Below, piece after piece: positions 57,928-64,000 of a DNA stretch of 64,000 nt. The translations under genes and the position numbers were made by a program. The notes beneath the pieces were generated by a model. That model had not been told where the DNA came from. It made no database searches and saw only the letters and a program-made list of their open reading frames with translations. How positions within the stretch are numbered: the stretch's first letter is position 1; each line of letters starts with the position of its first letter. The stretch comes from Prevotellaceae bacterium HUN156 (GTDB lineage Bacteria > Bacteroidota > Bacteroidia > Bacteroidales > Bacteroidaceae): NCBI GenBank assembly GCA_900119285.1, contig FPIT01000009.1, forward strand, positions 164,563 to 228,562, read 5' to 3'.

Positions 57928-58518
57928 TTATTTTTCACCTTTCAACTTTCCAACAGCATATCCTCCCACTCCTGCTACAATAATCACCCATATCGGTGAT
58001 ACGCCCATCAGCCATATGACCAATGCCGAGACAATAGGAATCCATAGCGTCCACTTGTTCAGTTGTGCACGTTTGGCCATATTGAAAGTTGGTACGGCTA
58101 TCAGTGCCACAACGGCAGGACGGATGCCACGGAATAGGGCTGCTACCACTTTGTTGTCTTTGAAATGACTGAAGAACATGGCAATAGCTAGAATAATAAG
58201 GAAAGAGGGTAGGGCTGTGCCAAGTGTTGTGGCGATAGCTCCACGCTCTTTCTTTAACTTATAGCCGATAAAGATAGCGATGTTGATGGCAAACACACCA
58301 GGACAGCTCTGGGCGATAGCTATCAGGTCAAGCATCTCATCCTTTGATACCCATCTGTGCTTGTTTACCACTTCTTCCTCGATCAACGGAATCATGGCAT
58401 ATCCACCGCCAAGGGTGAATATGCCAATCTTAAAGAATGTGATAAATAGCCTACCCAAGCCCTCCCCAAGGGAGGGATGTTTGGCTACTTGTTCTGATAG
58501 CGTTTTCTGCATTGTCAT
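57928..58518 (-). CDS. chrA: Chromate transporter, first half-size subunit
   Basis: 196 aa, one CHR domain: FTLGGGYAMIPLIEEEVV, AIAQSCPGVFAINIAIFIGY. N-terminal 22 residues include KHPSLGEGLG, encoded by an inverted copy of the GC-rich palindromic element (58450-58476); the same peptide pattern turns up where such elements enter Bacteroidetes genes (inference). Paired with 57347-57922. Confidence 0.88.
   Translation of the reverse strand: MTMQKTLSEQVAKHPSLGEGLGRLFITFFKIGIFTLGGGYAMIPLIEEEVVNKHRWVSKDEMLDLIAIAQSCPGVFAINIAIFIGYKLKKERGAIATTLGTALPSFLIILAIAMFFSHFKDNKVVAALFRGIRPAVVALIAVPTFNMAKRAQLNKWTLWIPIVSALVIWLMGVSPIWVIIVAGVGGYAVGKLKGEK
58450..58476. repeat. GC-rich palindromic element, copy inside chrA
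   Basis: CCCTCCC-CAA-GGGAGGG (58460-58476) plus flank; reverse orientation relative to the copy at 58533-58560, 56 bases away. Confidence 0.75.
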
Positions 58519-58532
58519 ATCATTTTAAACAA

Positions 58533-58560
58533 CCCCTCCTTAGGAGGGGCTTGGGGAGGC
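58533..58560. repeat. GC-rich palindromic element between purL and chrA
   Basis: CCCCTCC-TTA-GGAGGGG (58533-58549) followed by CTTGGGGAGGC. The hairpin followed by TTTTA might also act as a weak terminator on the + strand, although no + strand gene ends here. Confidence 0.75.
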
Positions 58561-58562
58561 TT

Positions 58563-61500
58563 TTATCTGTTCTCCTCCACCCACTTACGTGCATTTACGA
58601 ATGCCTCAATCCAAGGTGTTACCTCGTCCTGACGGCGGTCTGCGGGATACCATGCGTTCTGCCAGGGGAATACGGCACGCTCCAGGTGAGGCATCATGCA
58701 GAGATGACGACCATCGGCAGAGCAGATACCAGCCACATTATAGTCTGAACCGTTAGGATTAGCGGGATAGCCAGCATAGTTGTACTTAGCGATTACATTA
58801 TATGTGCTTTCTGCTTCTGGCAGAGAGAACTTACCCTCTCCGTGAGCTACCCACAGACCGAGCTTGTTGCCGCTCAGTGAGCCGAACATTACGCTGTTGT
58901 TCTGGGGAATGGTCAGCGAGATGAACTCACTCTCGAACTTGTGGCTGTCGTTGTGCAGCATCTTAGCACCCTTGGCACCAGTAAGACCGAGCTCTACCAT
59001 CAGCTGGCAACCGTTACAGATACCCAGTGACAGGGTGTCCTTGCGGGCATAGAACTTATCGAGGGCCTCCTTGGCTTTGGGGTTGAAGAGGAAGGCACCA
59101 GCCCAACCCTTGGCAGAGCCGAGTACGTCGGAGTTAGAGAAACCACCGCAGAAGACAATCATATTGATGTCCTCAAGGGTCTCACGGCCACTGATAAGGT
59201 CGGTCATCATGACGTCCTTCACGTCGAAGCCGGCGAGGTAGAGGCAGTAGGCCATCTCACGCTCACCATTGGTACCCTTCTCACGAATGATAGCAGCCTT
59301 AGGTGTCTTGTTTGTTGCAGTGTTACTGCAACCTTCTTTCCATCGATCAGGATTTAATCCATACTGTGCCAGCTTACCAGTGAAGTCCTTATTGAACTTC
59401 ATCTCCAGAGGTTGCTTCTTATAGTTCTCGAAACGCTCCTTGGCCTTACCGTTGAAGCTCTGCTTGCGGTCAAGGAGATAAGAGGTCTTATACCATACAT
59501 CGCGCAGGGCGTCGATGTCGAAGGTCAGTTCCTTGTCATCAGCCTTTACGACGATGGTGCGGCTGTCTTCTACTGGGTAACCAATCTTAGCGAAGGCTAT
59601 GCCTTGCTCCTCCATGAAGTCTTTGAATTCCTGTTTGTGCTCGTCGCTTACCTCAATGACAACACCAGGGTTCTCAGCAAAGAGCGTCTTGACGATGTCG
59701 CTCTCCTTGCAGATGTCGTGCAGATTGATATGCAGACCACCCTTCTGGTTGGCAAAGCACATCTCCAGCAGAGTGGTAATCAAACCACCGGCAGAGATGT
59801 CGTGACCTGCCAGAATCCAGCCCTTCTCAATCATTTCCTGAACGGCCATGAAGGCGTCGGCAAAGTATTCTGCATTCTTTACGGTAGGAACATCGTCGCC
59901 CACCTTTCCTAAGCTCTGAGCGAAGGCAGAACCACCGAGGCGCTGCTCGTCGAATGAGAAGTCGATATGATAGAGTGATGCGTTCTTATTGTTTACCAAT
60001 ACAGGTGATACCACCTTCTTAATATCTGAAACCTCGCCACCAGCAGATACGATAACAGTTCCTGGAGAGATAATCTTCTCACCGTTGGGATACTGCTGAG
60101 AGAGTGACAGTGAGTCCTTACCAGTAGGTACGTTGATGTGCAGGTCGCAGCAGAAGTCTGACAGGGCTTTCACACCAGCATAGAGGCGGGCATCCTCACC
60201 TTCCTGTGAGCGGCAAGGCCACATCCAGTTAGCGCTCAAGCTCAGCGAATCCATGCCCTCTGCCAGAGGAGCCCAGACAATGTTGGTCAGAGCCTCGGCA
60301 ACAGAAAGCACAGAACCAGCTGCGGGATCGGCGAGACCAGCCTGAGGTGCATGACCGAGAGCGGTGGCGATACCCTTCTTGCCACGATAGTCGAGGGCTA
60401 CGACACCACAGTCGCTGAGTGGCAACTGAATCTCACCCTGGCACTGCTGACGGGCAATCTTACCAGTCACAGAACGGTCCACCTTATTAGTCAACCAATC
60501 CTTACAAGCAACGGCCTCCAGCTGGAGAACATTCTCCAGGTATTCCTCAATCTTATCTTGGCTGTAGGTAACGTCCTGATAATGACGCTCTACAGTGTTG
60601 TCTTTCATGATAGTCTTAGGAGAGTGACCAAACATCTGCGCCACGTCGAGGTCGAAGGGCTTCACACCGTCGCCCTGTTTGAACGAGAAGTGAGCATCGC
60701 CAGTGGTCTCACCAACAACATATAGTGGAGCACGCTCACGCTCAGCAATCTTGCGGACATGTTCGATATGCTTCTCGTCGATGAGCAGACCCATACGCTC
60801 CTGACTCTCATTGGCGATAATCTCCTTAGAACTTAGTGTCTTATCACCGATGGGCAGCTTGGTCATGTCAATCTCACCACCACACTCTTCTACGAGTTCT
60901 GACAAGCAGTTGAGGTGACCAGCAGAACCGTGGTCATGGATAGAAACAACGGGGTTTACATCCTCCTCACAGAGGGCACGGACGAGGTTATAGGCACGCT
61001 TCTGCATCTCTGGGTTGGCACGTTGAACGGCATTCAACTCAATACCATTGCTATAGCGACCTGTGTCAACGGATGATACAGAACCACCACCAAGACCGAT
61101 GCGGTAGTTGTCACCACCTACGACGACCACCTTGTTGCCCTTCTGAGGCTCCTTCTTCAGACAGTCGCGCTTGGTGCCGTAGCCAACACCACCAGCCAGC
61201 ATGATGACCTTGTCGTAAGCATATTTGGTGTCATTTGGCTCCTGGTGCTCGAAGGTCAGCACAGAACCACAAATCAGTGGTTGGCCGAACTTGTTACCAA
61301 AGTCAGAAGCACCATTAGAAGCCTTGATGAGAATCTGCTCTGGTGTCTGATACAGCCATTGACGAACGGGCAGGATATCCTCCCAGTCGCGAGCCTGCTT
61401 GTCATCATCAGTCAGACGGGGATAGGCCGTCATATAGACAGCGGTACCAGCGATAGGCCATGAACCGACGCCACCACCCATGCGGTCGCGGATCTCACCA

Positions 61501-62297
61501 CCCGTACCTGTAGCGGCACCGTTGAAAGGCTCTACTGTGGTGGGGAAGTTATGGGTCTCGGCCTTCAGTGAGATGACGCTCTCAATATTCTTAATCTGGA
61601 AATAGTCGCTGGTGCTCTGGTCCTTCGGGGCAAACTGCTCCACAATAGGGCCCTGTGCGAAGGCTACATTATCTTTATAGGCAGAGAGGATCTTGTTCTG
61701 ATTCTCCTGCGTGGTCTTCTTAATCATGGCGAAGAGGCTTGACTCCATCTCTTGGCCATCAATGATAAAGGTGCCACCGAAAATCTTGTGACGGCAGTGC
61801 TCAGAATTAATCTGGGCAAAACCGAAAATCTCGGAGTCAGTCAGAGGACGACCGTTCTGCTTCTCCAATCCGTGCAGATACTCAATCTCCTCAGGTGAGA
61901 GTGCCAAACCCTCCTTCTCGTTGTACTCCTCCAGATTGTCCACATACTTGATGGGCTCTGGCTTGATGTTGATGGTGAAGATTTCCTGGTTCAATCCTTC
62001 ATACATGCGCTGAAGCATTTCGTCGTGCTCTGCATCCTTTGAAGTGACAGGGAAGTACTCTTCTATACGCAAAATGCCGCTGAGTCCCATGTTCTGAGTA
62101 ATCTCAACGGCATTTGTCGACCAAGGGGTCACCATTTCACGACGCGGTCCGACATGGTAGCCGTCAAGCGCCTGCTCGCTAAGCAGTTTTGCACCGCCAT
62201 AGAGCCAGCAAAGTTCCTTTACTTCGTCATCGTTCAATGTGTGATCCACCTGCGTGGCAATTACGCTTTGTTGAGGTGTTTGGAAAAAGAAAATCAT
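58563..62297 (-). CDS. purL: Phosphoribosylformylglycinamidine synthase (single chain)
   Basis: 1244 aa, the long PurL form with synthetase and glutaminase in one chain. Turns FGAR into FGAM in purine synthesis. ATP/FGAR part includes KAETHNFPTTVEPFNGAATG; glutaminase part includes the nucleophile in SLGICNGCQLM and a late His/Glu pair (LWVAHGEGKFSLP). Promoter at 62329-62337. Chromate-transporter genes follow 44 bases downstream. Confidence 0.97.
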   Translation of the reverse strand: MIFFFQTPQQSVIATQVDHTLNDDEVKELCWLYGGAKLLSEQALDGYHVGPRREMVTPWSTNAVEITQNMGLSGILRIEEYFPVTSKDAEHDEMLQRMYEGLNQEIFTINIKPEPIKYVDNLEEYNEKEGLALSPEEIEYLHGLEKQNGRPLTDSEIFGFAQINSEHCRHKIFGGTFIIDGQEMESSLFAMIKKTTQENQNKILSAYKDNVAFAQGPIVEQFAPKDQSTSDYFQIKNIESVISLKAETHNFPTTVEPFNGAATGTGGEIRDRMGGGVGSWPIAGTAVYMTAYPRLTDDDKQARDWEDILPVRQWLYQTPEQILIKASNGASDFGNKFGQPLICGSVLTFEHQEPNDTKYAYDKVIMLAGGVGYGTKRDCLKKEPQKGNKVVVVGGDNYRIGLGGGSVSSVDTGRYSNGIELNAVQRANPEMQKRAYNLVRALCEEDVNPVVSIHDHGSAGHLNCLSELVEECGGEIDMTKLPIGDKTLSSKEIIANESQERMGLLIDEKHIEHVRKIAERERAPLYVVGETTGDAHFSFKQGDGVKPFDLDVAQMFGHSPKTIMKDNTVERHYQDVTYSQDKIEEYLENVLQLEAVACKDWLTNKVDRSVTGKIARQQCQGEIQLPLSDCGVVALDYRGKKGIATALGHAPQAGLADPAAGSVLSVAEALTNIVWAPLAEGMDSLSLSANWMWPCRSQEGEDARLYAGVKALSDFCCDLHINVPTGKDSLSLSQQYPNGEKIISPGTVIVSAGGEVSDIKKVVSPVLVNNKNASLYHIDFSFDEQRLGGSAFAQSLGKVGDDVPTVKNAEYFADAFMAVQEMIEKGWILAGHDISAGGLITTLLEMCFANQKGGLHINLHDICKESDIVKTLFAENPGVVIEVSDEHKQEFKDFMEEQGIAFAKIGYPVEDSRTIVVKADDKELTFDIDALRDVWYKTSYLLDRKQSFNGKAKERFENYKKQPLEMKFNKDFTGKLAQYGLNPDRWKEGCSNTATNKTPKAAIIREKGTNGEREMAYCLYLAGFDVKDVMMTDLISGRETLEDINMIVFCGGFSNSDVLGSAKGWAGAFLFNPKAKEALDKFYARKDTLSLGICNGCQLMVELGLTGAKGAKMLHNDSHKFESEFISLTIPQNNSVMFGSLSGNKLGLWVAHGEGKFSLPEAESTYNVIAKYNYAGYPANPNGSDYNVAGICSADGRHLCMMPHLERAVFPWQNAWYPADRRQDEVTPWIEAFVNARKWVEENR

Positions 62298-62328
62298 GTT
62301 CTAGATACCTTAAATTATAAAATGTGGT

Positions 62329-62337
62329 GCAAAGGTA
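62329..62337 (-). promoter_or_regulatory. -7 box TACCTTTGC of purL
   Basis: Exact -7 element 32 bases before the start. An A-rich AATAAAAG repeat separates it from the divergent OmpA promoter. Confidence 0.7.
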
Positions 62338-62397
62338 ATAAAAAATAAAAGAATAAAAAAATAAAAGAATAAAAAATCGGAAATAAGAATTATTTCG

Positions 62398-62406
62398 TAC
62401 CTTTGC
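62398..62406 (+). promoter_or_regulatory. -7 box TACCTTTGC of the OmpA-family gene
   Basis: Exact -7 element 35 bases before the ATG at 62441. Confidence 0.7.
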
Positions 62407-62440
62407 CGCCGTTAAAATTTTATTAATACATCATAAGCAA

Positions 62441-63277
62441 ATGAAGAAAAGTGTTTTCATGATTTCGCTGGTGGCAGCAATGATGCTGACCAGCTGTGCC
62501 TCAAAGAAGGATCTTGAGGCTTGTCAACAGGAGAATAAGTCTTTGCAGTCTAACTATATGGATACAAAGGAGAAACTGGCTGCATCTACAGCGCGTGTCG
62601 CAAGTTTGGAAGAACAACTCAAACAGCAGGAGAAGGCTTATAAGGCATTACAACGTTCGCTCGACAAGAGCCTGACAAATGCCAGTCAGAACAATGTAAG
62701 TATTGAGAAACTGGTTGACCAGATTAATGAGTCCAACAAGTATATCCGTCACTTGGTGGAGGTAAAGTCTAAGAGTGACTCACTCAATATGGTATTGAGC
62801 AATAACCTGACTCGTTCTCTGTCTAAGGAAGAACTCAAGGAAGTAGATGTTCAGGTCTTGAAGGGTGTGGTTTATATTTCTTTGGCTGATAACATGCTTT
62901 ATAAGAGCGGTTCTTATGAAATCAATGACCGCGCCGCCGAGACGCTCTCAAAGATTGCTAAGATCATTAAGGATTATAAAGATTACGATGTGCTCATTGA
63001 GGGTAATACTGATGATGTGCCCATCTCTCGCGAGAATATCCGCAACAACTGGGACCTCTCTTGTCTCCGTGCCTCAAGTGTTGTTCAGGCTCTCCAGACA
63101 AAATATGGTGTAGATCCTAAGCGTCTCACGGCTGGCGGTCGTGGTGAGTATAATCCTCTGCAGCCTAATACTACCGAACTGGGCAAACAGCGTAATCGCC
63201 GTACTCAGATCATTATTACTCCTAAATTGGACGAGTTCATGGAACTCATCGGACAGGCACCAGAGGAAAGTAAGTAG
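62441..63277 (+). CDS. OmpA-family lipoprotein with coiled coil
   Basis: 278 aa. Lipobox LTSC (Cys19), coiled coil about 24-110 (CQQENKSLQSNYMDTKEKLA and on), then an OmpA C-terminal peptidoglycan-binding domain (VLIEGNTDDVPIS, NNWDLSCLRASSVVQAL, RLTAGGRGEYNP, NRRTQIIITP). Anchors the outer membrane to the cell wall. Single gene with promoter and terminator, just before the rRNA operon. Confidence 0.92.
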   Translation: MKKSVFMISLVAAMMLTSCASKKDLEACQQENKSLQSNYMDTKEKLAASTARVASLEEQLKQQEKAYKALQRSLDKSLTNASQNNVSIEKLVDQINESNKYIRHLVEVKSKSDSLNMVLSNNLTRSLSKEELKEVDVQVLKGVVYISLADNMLYKSGSYEINDRAAETLSKIAKIIKDYKDYDVLIEGNTDDVPISRENIRNNWDLSCLRASSVVQALQTKYGVDPKRLTAGGRGEYNPLQPNTTELGKQRNRRTQIIITPKLDEFMELIGQAPEESK

Positions 63278-63312
63278 CGCTTCTATATATTATATAAATA
63301 AGGTGAAGATAA

Positions 63313-63351
63313 TTTCGGGACTTGATTTACGTCAAGCCCCGAAATTTTTTT
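63313..63351 (+). terminator. Terminator of the OmpA-family gene
   Basis: Thirteen-position stem (63313-63325 with 63332-63344) with one mismatch, then T run. Confidence 0.85.
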
Positions 63352-63405
63352 AGAGGTAAAATGCAATTTTCTTCCAAAAAGTTTTGGCGTTTCGGAAAAA
63401 AGCCG

Positions 63406-63681
63406 TACCTTTGCATCCGCTTTCAGGAACACACCTGATAAGCAAAAAAAAAAGAGTTCTTTGAAAAGATTACATAAAACAGATACGAAAGTAGTACAAG
63501 AAGCGAAGTAATTAATACTTCGGGTAAAGAACCGTCAAGCTTCAATAAATATACTACCGGAGAGCGTTCTGAGACAGATGAAATGATAATTTTTACAAGG
63601 TTCCTAGGAACGAGTGCAATGAAAGATTTCTTTCAATTGCCGAGTGACGACGGAAGCTGTAGAAATATCGAAGATATTTTT
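63406..63681 (+). promoter_or_regulatory. rRNA operon promoter and leader
   Basis: -7 box TACCTTTGC at 63406-63414 with TTTTG at 63382-63386. The leader contains TTCTTTGAAAAGATTA (boxA-like region), a GTTCCTAGGAAC palindrome near 63600, GAAAGATTTCTTTC and an AAATATC/GATATTT stem just before the 16S start, consistent with processing structures. Confidence 0.75.
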
Positions 63682-64000
63682 ACAATGTAGAGTTTGATCC
63701 TGGCTCAGGATGAACGCTAGCTACAGGCTTAACACATGCAAGTCGAGGGGCAGCAGGAAGATGTGCTTGCACAACTTTGCTGGCGACCGGCGCACGGGTG
63801 AGTAACGCGTATCCAACCTTCCCTATAGTAGAGAATAGCCCGGCGAAAGTCGGATTAATGCTCTATGTTTTCCATTGATGGCATCAGATTTGGAACAAAG
63901 GTTTTCCGCTATAGGATGGGGATGCGTCTGATTAGCTTGTTGGCGGGGTAACGGCCCACCAAGGCAACGATCAGTAGGGGTTCTGAGAGGAAGGTCCCCC
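63682..64000 (+). rRNA. 16S ribosomal RNA, 5' part
   Basis: Begins by alignment about 7 bases before AGAGTTTGATCCTGGCTCAG. Contains GATGAACGCTAGCTACAGG and CTTAACACATGCAAGTCGAG, typical of Bacteroidales; variable regions look like Prevotellaceae. Runs off the window end. Confidence 0.97.

Noticed and set aside
63596..63612. CCTAGG in the rRNA leader as an array unit
   Set aside because: A single 12-bp palindrome; more likely part of rRNA leader structure.

Overview
The window is a piece of a Bacteroidales chromosome, most likely from Prevotella or a close relative. Evidence: the 16S rRNA start at the right edge reads as Prevotellaceae-like; almost every transcription unit is preceded by a TAnnTTTG-type -7 box (usually TACCTTTGC) instead of a sigma70 -10; tRNAs do not encode CCA; and the gene content includes type IX secretion genes porU/porV, DUF4252 proteins, a fused SecDF and an L13-S9-S2-EF-Ts block. 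Most of the window is ordinary core genome; no phage, plasmid, transposase or CRISPR-Cas system was seen.

Layout. 1-1557: end of secDF. 1558-4551: repeat array, then an ECF sigma factor with a small membrane partner and three secreted DUF4252-like proteins. 4628-11254: MaoC-like hydratase, tRNA-Arg, prmC-recX-comF operon, ribD, RNase H, argS. 10628-14287: a TPP-riboswitch operon for outer-membrane thiamine uptake (TonB receptor, PnuT, thiamine pyrophosphokinase). 14421-17442: pyrE, SRPBCC protein, argH, lipoprotein. 17525-22891: tRNA-Leu, DUF3857 protein, tRNA-Val, TPR lipoprotein and a thioredoxin-fold lipoprotein with both active cysteines replaced. 22892-23767: a gene-free repeat island. 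23768-34432: lipoprotein, DMT transporter, CE1-like esterase, ResB-CcsA fusion broken by an in-frame TGA, AraC regulator, GH97 and GH30 glycosidases, nitroreductase. 34517-40103: comM, BASS transporter, then tsf, rpsB, rpsI, rplM. 40517-43006: secreted protein, a 52-aa small protein and a strongly structured candidate ncRNA. 43024-48876: FAH-family protein-porU-porV-ispF operon (type IX sortase). 48961-54246: secreted protein, HAD hydrolase, ComEC, two glycosyltransferases. 54662-63277: GH51 arabinofuranosidase, FMN-binding protein, a split chromate-transporter pair, purL, OmpA lipoprotein. 63406-64000: rRNA promoter, leader and 16S start.

How the parts fit. Secreted enzymes (esterase, GH97, GH30, GH51) fit a plant-polysaccharide degrader, and at least two secreted proteins carry C-terminal sequences resembling type IX sorting signals, which PorU/PorV would process. 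comF, comM and comEC are scattered rather than clustered.

The most unusual material is non-genic: hairpin arrays with an exact 22-bp period at two loci, CTAG arrays with a 9- or 10-bp period (one lies in frame inside argS), a GC-rich palindromic element present in and between genes, a 26-bp inverted repeat around a start codon, and the structured RNA at about 42686-43006. All statements come from reading the sequence and general family knowledge; no search was run.
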